Assembly: GCA_019648995.1 (NCBI GenBank) | Contig: BLXT01003909.1 | Span: 679,924-702,911, forward strand | Origin: Plakobranchus ocellatus | Lineage: Eukaryota > Mollusca > Gastropoda > Plakobranchidae | Reading direction: 5' to 3' | Length of the DNA stretch: 22,988 nucleotides | Shown: in pieces, positions 1 through 9,110 of the stretch | Layout of the letters: every line of letters begins with the position of its first letter | Numbering within the stretch: the stretch's first letter is position 1 | Notes under the pieces: generated by a model | The model's input: the letters and a program-made list of their open reading frames with translations, nothing else | Database searches by the model: none | What the model was told of the DNA's origin: nothing | Program-made: the position numbers and the translations under genes

Positions 1-768
1 TCGCCCTGGCCTGACCGAGGGCCTGAAAGCCTGAGATCATCTTGTTGTGGAGTGGCTACATACAAAAACGAAACCAAACTCTCTCTGTCTGTCTCTCTCT
101 CACTCTCCCTTTCTTACTTAGTTTTTTTTTTTTTTTTATTGCTGAGGGAGAGCAAGATTAATTTGCTCTTATGTCTCATTGTTTTTATTGTCCTTGAGAT
201 TTAAGTGTTTTGTGGCCATGGTGCTTGCAATTTAGTCAGTCATCTTGAAGCATTTTCTGCACAGTGTGAGGTGATTTTTTTTTTTTTTTTTAAGGGAGGT
301 TTCCAACGCGTACTGATATCTCTGTAGCCACTTTTCTGAATATGGCGTCTTGCCAAGAGGGGAATGCGGTATAGCGGTTTGAAAAAATGAATAGGATTTT
401 GAAGAAAGATGTTCTAGCTTGAATAACAAATGAAGTTTTGTGAACGTGTGTCAGTAGTTAGTTGGTTAGTTTTAAATCATCCTTGAAGTATATACGTATT
501 TTTTATATATATGCATCGATTTATAACCGTATGAAAACACCACGACCAGAGGCCGATTACTGCTTTAATTTAAACTGAAAGTATATTTTGAATACGCACC
601 CAAAACTTTGCTTTGAAAATTGTTTTCAGGCATGTTTTTACATTCTTTGTCTCTACTGCATCGTGATGAAAACCATGGAGAAACCATGTGGATAGATTGG
701 GGTGAAAATCATCTTTAGTGAGAAATCACTTCATTCGCGTAAAAATTTTTTTTTACACTTCTTTTCAG
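1..768. other. Upstream intron of ZIP13, no exon found
   Basis: The sequence before the first recognised exon. The first 40 or so bases are GC-richer than the rest; then come CT-rich tracts (about 81-116) and T runs (near 121-137 and 276-291). I looked for the exon encoding TM1 in all + frames and found none, so it lies further left. No promoter can be supported. Confidence 0.6.
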
Positions 769-873
769 AACCGGCCAAAAAGCTTCGTCTTATGCTAAGT
801 TTCGCCGTTGGTAGTCTGCTCGGAGATGTGTTTCTGCATCTGCTGCCTGAAGTTTGGGCGCACATGGACAGAG
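769..873 (+). CDS. SLC39A13: ZIP13 exon a (TM2)
   Basis: The acceptor is CTTTTCAG at 761-768 and the donor is GTAAGA at 874. The exon starts with the last two bases of a Glu codon and ends with one base of the next codon. It encodes [20 protein letters not shown], then [14 protein letters not shown]. The [19 protein letters not shown] stretch is the conserved TM2 of ZIP7/ZIP13. This is the most 5' exon I can identify; the preceding exon must end in a phase leaving one base. Confidence 0.93.
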
Positions 874-3800
874 GTAAGATTTTAACTCTTTGTATGAATA
901 AATATTCACTGTCTATTTGAATTAAAATTAAGTTTATTGTTGGATAACAGGAATTGCATTGGTGGGTAACAGGAATTGCATAGTTTGTTAACAGGAGCTG
1001 CATAGTTAGGCGTAGGGAAAAGAGAAATCAAATACGTTTTGTGAAGCTACCGAGTAGAGGACCGTGTATTGAACCATGATCGCTGATGTCGGTCTCAGCC
1101 CCGGCATGTGAAAAAGACTTTAATTTTAAGTCGTTTGCCGCGCAGCAATATTCTGTAAATGTCAGCGGTTGGACGGGAGAAAGGTCACAAATCGGGCCCG
1201 TCAAAATATGAAGGATAATCTGTGCAATGAGCTTAATGTTTAGGAAAAAGAACTTTTCATTCGCTACAGATACCTCAGAGAGCTGTAACTAAAATCCTTT
1301 TTTAAAATCGTTTAAACGATGCAATTGCAGTCCAGGTGTTCGACCTTAATAAAAATGAATAAATGTGGTAGCTTAAAATCTGTTGCTCCCGCACTATTTT
1401 TTTTTTTTTGTTGTTGTTTGTTTAGATAGATGCATGTAGAAAGAAAGGCTTATTTATAAAAATTGTTCAGCTTTGTTCAGAAACTAAATAGATCGCAAGA
1501 GTTTATCATTTTAGCGATGTTTGACCTCCCTTCACACTAAGTATAAGAGGATAGAAACGTATATTGTAATCAACTGACATTCGTTCATATGATATGCTGC
1601 TTTCTTTTTTAATTTACCCTTTTTAATTTTTTTTTAAAACATTTTCGATAAGATTGTAATTATTTAAATATTTCACCATAACACTGTTTAGCCCAGCACC
1701 ACAAATTAAACCCTTATGAGTTTTGGGCGTGCCTTATCGTGTCTTTGAAAATCTTTTAAAAAGCCCTGTGTGGTGATTTATAAATGAACATGCGTCAAAT
1801 TGTCTCTTAGTGTCGGCGATCACTCACCTTCTCATAGAACTATTTCACCCCACAAGTCCTAAATCACGCACATGTTTTGTATATCTCAGAGAACCATGGC
1901 AACCACACAAGAATTGGTCTTTGGGTCATCACGGGATTACTCGCGTTCATGATTGTAGAGAAACTGATGGGAGACGAGACGCAGTATGAAAAGGTAAGTA
2001 TGGTGGCGGCTTTCGAATCTGTATAGTCACTTAAATTGTCATGAATCCTCGGGCATTTGAGAAGACTAATTTTCTTCAGTCCATATATGTTTGAATGCAG
2101 CACAGCTGTTTTCGTGCTTTTGTAGCCTTACATGCACCGAGGAAGTGCACTTTGTTCATAAACTTTACCTTCATTTTATCGGATGGAAAAAAAGTCCTGT
2201 ATAAGATTCCGACATATCTCACATGAAAGTCATGTAGCATGTCGATCCGTTGTTAATAGAATTTTAACGCAGAAAGAGGGGCCGCTTCATAAAAATTGAT
2301 TTTCAAGGTTTAGCCTTTGAAACTACTGGTTTGTAAAGTTGAAAGTTCAAAGTGATACATATGCCATGTATCAAAACATCTGAAGTTCCAACTCTCTGAA
2401 CGGAGAACAAAACAATTTTTTTTAATCTCTTATTATGAAAACATTAATTTTCAATTAAAAAACAAAATGAACTATACATCTCTTTTCATGTTTCTTAATG
2501 AATACTCTTTGTTCCACATTTTCCCTACCATTTGCTTTCTTTTCTTCTTTTTTTTTTCAGACATCAGACAGTTTATGTGATGGAGCGTCAGATCTCTCAG
2601 ACTCTAACACAATATTATCATCATCATCATTATCAGGCTCATCACCAGATTCTCAAATGTTTAAAAAGCATATCGCCAATAGCAAAAGGGTAAATCATCA
2701 GGGTAACAAAAGTCCCAATGGGGAAAGTCATATATATCAAAGAAAAGTAGAGGCATCAGCCAAGCTTAAACCTAAAAATCGAGAAGGCCCAGGCAAAACC
2801 TCAACAGGGTCAAGTAAGATAAAGGTAAAAATAATGCATTTTCTTTTCTATTTTTAAATAAGATGATATTTCTGGAAAAATTCTTGCAGTATCCTTATCT
2901 TTATAGCAACAATAAGAACAGCAAAGTTGTAGGCATTTTATGCAACCCCCACACCAGGTTGTTCCATGCTTGCTGTGGATCTTAAGAGTCTTGAAATTTT
3001 TTGTTCATCAGCCCGTTAAATGTGTCAAAGAATGTTATAGATGTATTGTAATTACTGTACTTGCCTTACTCAATAGACAGTTTTAAAATCTCTTGTTAGC
3101 TTAGGAGTATGCTGGGTGCTGAGTTGATTTTTTTACTCATCCAAGCAACTAAAGCAGCCGTGATTTTGATTTGTTTTGTTTTGTCTTTGGTAAATTTGAG
3201 GCTGGAGGGGGTAGTCTGAAAATTCATGTATAACTTTATGTTCCGGGGAAAATGAAATATTACTTGCATGAAGTCATGAAAGAGTAAAAAAGAAAAAGAC
3301 CCTGCTGGAGAGTGAAGAAGACCTAAGGCACAAGGGGAAATGTGTTCTTAGGATGGAGTAAACAAACCAGTCTCTGTGTTGGGTAAGATGGCAAATGGCA
3401 GAGATTTATACAACTAGGCAGTCAGGGTAGTTATGTCCTGTCATGAGTAAGCAGTTGTTGGTGGATTATTGGAAGTAACAGTCGCAAATTAGAAGCCGGT
3501 TTAATAAAGGCATCACAAAGAAGTTTAGGAGTCAGATAACTCCTTAAAATTTTTTATTGCTTGATAGATGTATAATCTAAGCCATATCCTTCTTTTTTTG
3601 TGTAAGCTGTCTATTATTTTTCAAGAAATTTATTAAAGCAACTTAACAATTTCAATTTGCAGGTGAGCGGTTACTTGAATTTACTGGCCAATGTGGTGGA
3701 CAACTTCACTCACGGTTTAGCAGTGGCAGCCAGCTTCTGTATCAGCACCAAGGTAAATGGGAAACCAGATACATCAATATTCTGTTATTATAAAGGATGT

Positions 3801-6800
3801 TTATCTATGGGGTGTTTTTTTTTCTATTTTCTCTGTCTTTCCCACTTAATATTTGAGTTTTATAGTGAGTTCCAGAGCAACTTATGTTGTAGTGCTCAGG
3901 CTAAAGCCATAAATATTGAAGTCTTCTTGATGAGGATACAAACAGTAAACATATTTCAGTTTATAAATTGAACTACTTAAGATGTATAAAAATGTATGCT
4001 TAAAAAAATGGGATGCTCAAAATTTATAGTATGTAGTAAAGAGCAGTTTTGTATGTATTTTAAAAAGTAGACTGCTAGAGTGCAATATTATATTATTACT
4101 GTCTAGGTTGGCCTGGCCACAACTGTGGCCATTCTCCTTCATGAGGTTCCACATGAAGTAGGGGATTTTGCCATTTTACTGCGTTCTGGCTTTGACAGAT
4201 GGAAAGCTGCAAAAGCTCAGGTATGTGTTTGCCCTTTTTGTAAGGAAAAGTAGAGCATAACTGTTTCCTGCTCCTACGAAAAGAGTCTTGTATTGCTTGT
4301 CACCTTTTGAGCTATCAATGTTTGGGCACAATTAAAGGTATCGGGAAAAAAGTTTTATTTGGACATTACAAATGGTGAGCTTTTGAAACTTTGCAAAAAT
4401 GTATTTCATTGTCCTCAACTTTGTTTGCTTTTAGTCTCTGTTGGAATGATTGCTAATAAAGACTCATTTTGTATGAGGGTTATTTATTAACTTGCTGTTT
4501 TTTCTTTTATTAACATATTTATATTTTTTTCGTTTCAAGTCATTTATTCATATGCAATACAAATACAATTTTTTAAAAATTTGCAGTCTTTCACGGTGGC
4601 CACCTTTGGAAATGAATACAAAAATTAAGGGTATTCTTTTTGTATGTTAAATCCATCCAGTATTGTTCCTTCTTTTTTAGATTCAAACATTTTTCACTGA
4701 ACCTGATAGAAGTTCTCATGTAGATTTTAACAAGGCACCATTTAGCAGTTTACTTTTCTAGTTGCAGAAGTTTGTTAACTTTTTTGTCCACTAATTTTGT
4801 CTGTAAGAAAGGGATATTTTGTCAGATCCATCCACAAAAATTATTGAAAAGAGAAAAAGAAAGAAAGAATGTTTGACCAGTCCTTAGGGGTCAGATGTCA
4901 CTTAAACTACTTTTGAAATTAAAAAAAAAAAAAAAAAAAAAAATTCCAACATTTTTTTCTCTTTGACATATGTTGGCTCAGAATTAACGTGGCTCTATCC
5001 AGATATCATCACTGAAGCAACTTTAAAGAAGGATTATATTTCAAGCCGTTTCAATGGTTCAAAATGTGACTTTCACTTCATTCAGACTGGCCTTGAGGCA
5101 GCAAATGTTTTCTACAACTGGGGGTTCAAGGAGTCTTTAGTTGACCACGAAGGAATTGTTGTAGGAAAATTTAAATTCTGTACACCATTAGACAGTTTAT
5201 TTGGACCATCCCTTGCAAGTTTGCAGGAAAATCTGACAGCAATAAGGCTTTAGTCGGCGCTTTCAATGAAATCATCCACAAAAATTGTTTGTTTTCCATT
5301 TTTAAAGCTTTGCCATGGAGCAAGAAAAACCGCTTTAACACTTGCTACAAAAACCCCTTTCAAAATTTTTAAGGAAACAGTCCAAGTCTAGTAAAAGGTC
5401 TGATGCCCTGGTGCCTATGGACCGCGAGGTATTGTGAGGCACTGTCATCGTAAATCTAACTCTAGTGAAAGGTTTGATGTCAGGTTTTTATGAATCCACC
5501 AGGGATTAAGAGTTACTATCACTGTAAATCTCAGTGAAAAGTCTGATGCCCTGGTGCCTATGAATTTGCCAGGGATTGTGAGGCACTGTCATCGTTAATG
5601 TAACTCTAGTGAAAGGTTTGATGTCAGGTTTCTATGAATCAACCAGGGATTAGGAGGCACCATCCACTTTATAAAAACATAGGTTTCCTTATGGTATCAA
5701 TATAAATGCATTGTCATCTTATTTCAAGCATTTAAATATCCAGTAAAGATGCCATCTCACAGTTTATGACTTGATTACACTTTTATATCACCAAGCATAG
5801 GATTGCAAATGAAAATCGAAAATGATATCTCTTAGACTATCTCAAGTATCAATGAATATCTATGAAAAGTGCTTTGCAATGTCTTAATTCCTCTAACATT
5901 TTGTGTGTTCAGTTTTTGACAGCATCAGGTGGTGTGGTTGGTGCAGTCACAGCCTTAACTGCAGAGTCCGCTCAAGTAGCAGGTGAGTTCAAATTCAAAG
6001 TCAATTGGATGAGGGACAAAGACTTTTGTTCAGATAGTGTGACACAGTGATTTAAGAGTTCTGACATTGTTACATGCGTTGAAGATGAGCAAGACTCTCA
6101 TAGCAATATTTCTCTCTCTCTGGCTCTCTCTCTCTCTCTTACTGTCTTCTCTATCTTTCACTTTTTTTCTTTCTCTCCCCCACTTTCTCTTTCTATCCTT
6201 CTTATCCTTCCTCTTTCCTTTTTGTCAATCCATCAGCGAATTCCCAAATCTTAAAAAAAAAAAGCCTGTATCAGAAGTAACAACGAAATTTGTCATCTGT
6301 GCAGGTGAACGCACTGCCTGGATCTTACCCTTCACATCTGGAGGTTTTATGTACATTGCTCTTGTTACTGTTGTGCCAGATCTACTAGAGGAAAAACATG
6401 GATGGTTAGTATCCTGCAATTTCCCCATCCCCTTTTTTAAAATTATTTTACTATTTTTGTGTCCTCTTAATCTCTTTCAAATCTTATAAGGAGAGTAATT
6501 TATTTTACCTCTGCAGTAAATATGACACATTTTTTGTTATAGGATTTCAATCTCTTGCTGGTTTTTTTTTTTGGAGTCAAAACTGCAAACAACATAAACG
6601 GAAATGATCTTAGCATTTTTTAAGAATTAAAAAAAAAAACTATTAATAAGTTTTCTATTTAAATGATAAAAAAACAAGTCTAAGTTGAAAAGATTTAGTT
6701 TTGGTAATTTTACAATATCTTAATATTTTAACATTGGCTTTACATTTCTTCATCTGTTTTTAGATTTTGTTTCTTCTTTCTTGTAATGGCTATCTATCAG

Positions 6801-7118
6801 CAATTTGTGATAAAGGTCCTCTCAGAAACCTATGTTGAGTTTGTAGATGCTTAGATCAATGTGCAATCTGATGAGAATTTATTATGAAAAAAAAATATAA
6901 AAGATGAAAGTTTTGTTTTGACCACCATTTATGTTTATTGAGATAGAACAGTTCAGCAATGGAATCATTGAAAATCATTTGCTCGCTATGAAATGAACAT
7001 TGCAATCACCCCATAAGTTGTCTCCTTTTATCTCTCCAGGGAATCTCTTAAGCAAGTAGTGTGCATTTGCTTTGGTGTCCTTTCAATGGTGTGTGTGACT
7101 ATCCTGTTTGAGACATAG
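769..7118 (+). CDS. SLC39A13: Zinc transporter ZIP13 (SLC39A13-like), 8 exons, 5' end outside window
   Basis: The coding exons are 769-873, 1890-1993, 2561-2824, 3663-3752, 4107-4220, 5913-5982, 6305-6404 and 7040-7118 (TAG 7116-7118). All introns are GT-AG and every junction keeps phase, giving 307 residues. What is seen: TM2 ([20 protein letters not shown]), TM3 ([11 protein letters not shown]), a Ser-rich and then basic cytosolic-type loop of about 88 residues, TM4 with [14 protein letters not shown]5 with [11 protein letters not shown]6, TM7 ([16 protein letters not shown]) and TM8 ending FET. The HExPHExGD motif places it in the LIV-1 subfamily of SLC39. DNFTH in TM4 and GFDRWKAAK after TM5 match ZIP13 rather than ZIP7, which has HNFTD. 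Family knowledge: ZIP13 sits in Golgi/ER-side vesicles and moves zinc into the cytosol; the fly orthologue is reported to load iron into the secretory pathway. TM1 and the signal region (roughly 90-100 residues in the human protein) are upstream of the window. The family call is very secure; the metal carried is inferred. Confidence 0.95.
874..1889 (+). other. ZIP13 intron with a small minisatellite
   Basis: GT-AG intron of 1016 bases. Apart from the 22-bp tandem repeat at 945-1010, I see only AT-rich unique-looking sequence. Confidence 0.85.
945..1010. repeat. 22-bp tandem repeat, 3 copies
   Basis: Three adjacent units starting TAACAGGA at 945, 967 and 989, each with a GCAT core. Copies 1 and 2 share their first 15 bases exactly; copy 3 differs by two changes in that part (GCTGCAT for ATTGCAT). 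It lies 72 bases inside the intron. Confidence 0.85.
1890..1993 (+). CDS. SLC39A13: ZIP13 exon b (TM3)
   Basis: The acceptor is ATATCTCAG and the donor is GTAAGT at 1994. Two bases complete a Glu codon, then 34 codons follow: [15 protein letters not shown] and [19 protein letters not shown]. This matches the human LGLWVIAGILTFLALEK region (from memory), the TM3 helix plus the start of the TM3-TM4 loop. The short NHGNHT is the luminal-side link between TM2 and TM3. Confidence 0.93.
1994..2560 (+). other. ZIP13 intron, nothing further seen
   Basis: 567-base GT-AG intron, AT-rich, with a long pyrimidine tract before the acceptor. No repeats or conserved blocks recognised. Confidence 0.8.
2561..2824 (+). 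CDS. SLC39A13: ZIP13 exon c (variable TM3-TM4 loop)
   Basis: The exon has exactly 88 codons, phase 0 at both ends, with acceptor TTTTTTTCAG and donor GTAAAA at 2825. The first half is acidic and Ser-rich ([14 protein letters not shown], from a TCA-repeat stretch); the second half is basic (Lys/Arg-rich, KLKPKNREG). LIV-1 transporters have a variable cytosolic loop here, often His-rich. This one has only three histidines, so it lacks the His-repeat seen in ZIP7. It appears longer than the human ZIP13 loop. The many Ser residues make phosphorylation plausible, but that is inference. Confidence 0.88.
2825..3662 (+). other. ZIP13 intron, nothing further seen
   Basis: 838-base intron. The middle (about 3170-3480) is purine-rich on this strand, but no coding or repeat structure is evident. 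Confidence 0.8.
3663..3752 (+). CDS. SLC39A13: ZIP13 exon d (TM4, metal site)
   Basis: Thirty codons in phase 0; acceptor TTTGCAG, donor GTAAAT at 3753. It begins [12 protein letters not shown] and continues [13 protein letters not shown]. The Asn, Asp and His of this helix correspond to the family's HNxxD metal-binding motif; the D...H order is the ZIP13 form. Confidence 0.95.
3753..4106 (+). other. ZIP13 intron, nothing further seen
   Basis: 354-base AT-rich intron. The reading frame of the preceding exon stays open for 216 bases past the donor, but the residues there (with a poly-Phe run) do not resemble the protein. Confidence 0.8.
4107..4220 (+). CDS. SLC39A13: ZIP13 exon e (TM5, HEXPHEXGD)
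   Basis: Thirty-eight codons in phase 0; acceptor CTGTCTAG, donor GTATGT at 4221. It contains [17 protein letters not shown] followed by [27 protein letters not shown] is the full LIV-1 signature whose two His-Glu pairs line the transport site, so the core site looks intact. Confidence 0.96.
4921..4943. repeat. Poly-A tract (23 A)
   Basis: An uninterrupted run of 23 A inside the intron. It could be the tail of an old retroposed sequence lying to its left or a simple slippage run; no body of a SINE or retrocopy is recognised. Confidence 0.9.
4966..5253 (+). other. Open, methionine-free stretch of unknown nature
   Basis: About 96 codons open to a TAG at 5251-5253, with a non-repetitive composition (for example [20 protein letters not shown], then [14 protein letters not shown]). 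There is no ATG in the frame, and splicing from the phase-0 exon before it through the nearest acceptor (AG at 4981-4982) would give an immediate stop. It is therefore neither a nested gene nor a usable cassette exon. It may be a remnant of some coding sequence or chance; I do not recognise it. Confidence 0.25.
5390..5668. repeat. Alternating (A-B-A-B) tandem repeat, unit about 72 bp
   Basis: Four adjacent units begin AGT(A/G)AAA(A/G)G at 5390, 5464, 5533 and 5608 (74, 69, 75 and about 61 bases). Units 1 and 3 share CTGATGCCCTGGTGCCTATG and GTGAGGCACTGTCATCGT. Units 2 and 4 share GGTTTGATGTCAGGTTT and CAGGGATTA. The repeat therefore has a second-order period of 143-144 bases: a two-unit block was duplicated after A and B had diverged. 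Confidence 0.9.
5913..5982 (+). CDS. SLC39A13: ZIP13 exon f (TM6)
   Basis: Short exon of 70 bases; acceptor TGTGTTCAG, donor GTGAGT at 5983. It encodes [19 protein letters not shown] and AQVA plus one base of a Gly codon. It matches the TM6 region (human LSTALGGLLGAG) and is followed by the short loop before TM7. Confidence 0.92.
5983..6304 (+). other. ZIP13 intron, mostly a CT-rich tract
   Basis: 322-base intron. About 6107-6232 is a strongly pyrimidine-rich tract (CTCTCT and TTTCT runs), which gives an open but meaningless Leu/Ser/Phe frame. The tract lies 70-200 bases before the acceptor of the TM7 exon. Confidence 0.85.
6305..6404 (+). CDS. SLC39A13: ZIP13 exon g (TM7)
   Basis: The acceptor is CATCTGTGCAG, preceded by a long pyrimidine-rich tract; the donor is GTTAGT at 6405, weaker than consensus. 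It encodes [20 protein letters not shown] and [12 protein letters not shown], ending with two bases of a Trp codon. WxLPFTxGGFxYIAxVxVxPDLLEE is strongly conserved in the family. Confidence 0.94.
6405..7039 (+). other. ZIP13 last intron, nothing further seen
   Basis: 635-base AT-rich intron with several A and T runs. No conserved or repeated block seen. Confidence 0.8.
7040..7118 (+). CDS. SLC39A13: ZIP13 terminal exon (TM8 and stop)
   Basis: The acceptor is TATCTCTCCAG at 7029-7039. The first base completes Trp; then [18 protein letters not shown] and VTILFET, followed by TAG at 7116-7118. This is the last membrane helix with a very short tail, as in human ZIP13 (ending SLFVD) and ZIP7 (ending AHLE), so the stop is the natural C-terminus. 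Confidence 0.93.
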
Positions 7119-8649
7119 CTGCATATCGATGCCAACGTTGCCGATGCCGCAGAGCGGTGGTGCACATTGTTGCCATTTCCAATTTTCTTGTTAAGTTCTA
7201 CATTTTCAGCTAAATCCATATGCCTATCAAATAATTCCCTTAAAGATACAGACAGCTGTTAGCACTGCATGGGAACATAGGATATTTGAAATAAGGTCAT
7301 CACAGAGCGGGGCAGTTGTAATCTTAATTCATCAAATTTTTTATAGAAAAGTAGTTTATTTCATGTTCGTATTGTGATTCTTTTTTTTTTTCTTTTTCTT
7401 ATTCTGAGATACCCGTACAGATCAAAGACAAGTTTTTCAAATTTTTATTGCTGAATTATAATGGGTGTAGCTCTGAAATCACGTGTTCTTTGTTTATATG
7501 TGTATGTTACTTTGAAAAACTAGTTTTTATATGTGATTTCTGATTTTTTGTCATGATAATCAGTATTATATACTGAGATGCAATCAGTGGTAGGGCTTCT
7601 CTCTCTTTTCCAAACTTGTGCCTCACTTTTTATTTTTACAAATGTGAAAAATTGCCAAAGCTCATAACTTTTGCTGAGAAATCTCACAACTCTCAAATTT
7701 TTGGAAGAACAAATGATAAAATATTTACAGGCTCAATATTTCTTATATTTTGTCTCAGTGGCATATAATGTTATGGTACTCTCAGAATATGGTGTGAAGT
7801 AATGATATCCAGTGTGTGGTTTTCCATAAAATTTAAATAATATTATATAATTATGTATATATTTTCCTAGTAATAAAGACTATTGTAAAAGTTTATAATA
7901 ATTTTAGCAAAATAATTCACAAGATGATTGCCAACATGTTTAAGATCTTGTCGTACCTTTCTTTCAAAGAAGGCAAACCCCCTTCTTGATAGCGATAATG
8001 GGTTTCTTAAAGATTTTAATTTCTCTATAAAAGTGCCCCAGCTTCTCCAATTTAAAAAAAAATAATTAATTAATAAAATCATAGGCTTGTATTAGCAATT
8101 AGCCTATTTTACTTTACATACAAAATCTAAAATGGCCTGTTGTATTGAATTGGATTCTAAGTTATAGGATAAGTTTTGAGTTCTGTTGAACATGATTGAT
8201 TGATTTACAATTGTGATATGAGCTGTATAGATCACTTTCTCTGTTTCAGCAATGCCAACCTTTTTTGTCCAGACCATCATTACTTATCTGAACATGTGAC
8301 ATGAGTTGTAAGGGATGGCTGTTTATAATATCAATTATTTTTCCTACTCATTTGCTCTGTGATCCAGTAGACACCACTTTTGTAGATTCTCTAGTACAGT
8401 CAGGGATAAAGGTAAACTTAGACGTTTTTGAAATCTCACGAACTGAAAAGATTTACATTTCAAAAAAAAAAAAGAAAGAAAAGGTTGAAGAACTCTGACT
8501 GCCTTACCATCACATCTTTTTTTGTCCTAAAAACATAGCAGAAGCATTTTGATGAAGCTTTAATGGAAATATCAAAATGCAAAGACAAATTTTGTATTTA
8601 GTTTAATGGGCTGAATCTGGTGCAAAAATTAATTAGTATTAACTTACAT
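7119..8649. other. ZIP13 3' untranslated region and downstream sequence
   Basis: AT-rich sequence after the ZIP13 stop. The 3' UTR begins here, but its end cannot be fixed from sequence alone. No gene recognised on either strand; short open frames lack homology and codon structure. Confidence 0.6.
7872..7877 (+). terminator. First AATAAA after the ZIP13 stop
   Basis: The first canonical poly-A signal downstream of the stop, 754 bases beyond it, in a region with T/G-rich sequence before it. In DNA this AT-rich more AATAAA follow (for example near 8073), so use is only a possibility. Confidence 0.3.
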
Positions 8650-9110
8650 TTGAAGGATAAAAAAAGATTTTTAAGAAGCTTAGTAAAAAAATTGATATTG
8701 AAATTGAAATTTCCTCAAACGTGGCTGTGAGTGTTGGACAATAAACAAGGAAACAGAGAAAACTCAAAGCATTCGAGATGTTTATCACAAGAATGGTGAG
8801 AATACCATGGATGACAAAAAAGTCCAATGAATGGCTACTGAAAGAAGATAATCTTGAGTGATCTTTAACTGGAACTGTAAAAAAGAGGCAATTACAATTT
8901 TTAAGACATATTTGCGCACACAAGTGTTTAAAACACTTAGCAATCACTGGAAAGATTGAGGCAAATTCAGCAGAAGTAGACAGAGAGCAACTTTTGTTAT
9001 GGGCAATAGGTTATGGAAGCAACGCATCAACTTTTATAAGTTTAACTGAAAAACAGTTTTGAGTGTAGGAACATGATCACTAATATCTGTTCCAGAAAAG
9101 GCACCTAAAG
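8650..9110 (+). mobile_element. LINE (non-LTR retrotransposon) 3' fragment, copy 1
   Basis: Remnant of the C-terminal part of a LINE reverse-transcriptase protein. At 8723-8758 a frame reads GCECWTINKETE, and from 8760 another reads KLKAFEM...RMVRIPW...SNEWL, VKKRQLQFLRHI and GKIE, then WAIGYGS. This order (GCExWT, xAFEMxxxRxxxRIPW, KxRxLxxxxH, GKIEG, LxxWxxG) is typical of many animal LINEs of the RTE/CR1-like kind. There is one in-frame TGA (after LLKEDNLE), a one-base shift at about 8759, and a small gap relative to copy 2. The 5' part is missing. The clade is not certain. Confidence 0.75.

Larger units (their letters stand above)
4221..5912 (+). other. Largest ZIP13 intron, with repeats and an open stretch
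   Basis: 1692-base GT-AG intron between the TM5 and TM6 exons. It holds a 23-base poly-A (4921-4943), an open but methionine-free stretch (about 4966-5253), and a four-copy alternating tandem repeat (5390-5668). Confidence 0.85.

Noticed and set aside
601-700. Candidate missing ZIP13 exon after TTTTCAG at about 630
   Set aside because: The frames hit stops quickly and show no TM1-like residues or suitable donor in phase.
6067-6489. 140-codon + strand frame through the CT-rich tract into the ZIP13 TM7 exon
   Set aside because: Only the part from 6305 to 6404 is coding; the rest is intron polypyrimidine translated as Leu/Ser/Phe.
8639-8947. 102-codon open frame on the - strand
   Set aside because: It is the reverse of LINE fragment 1, whose + strand frames match LINE protein blocks.
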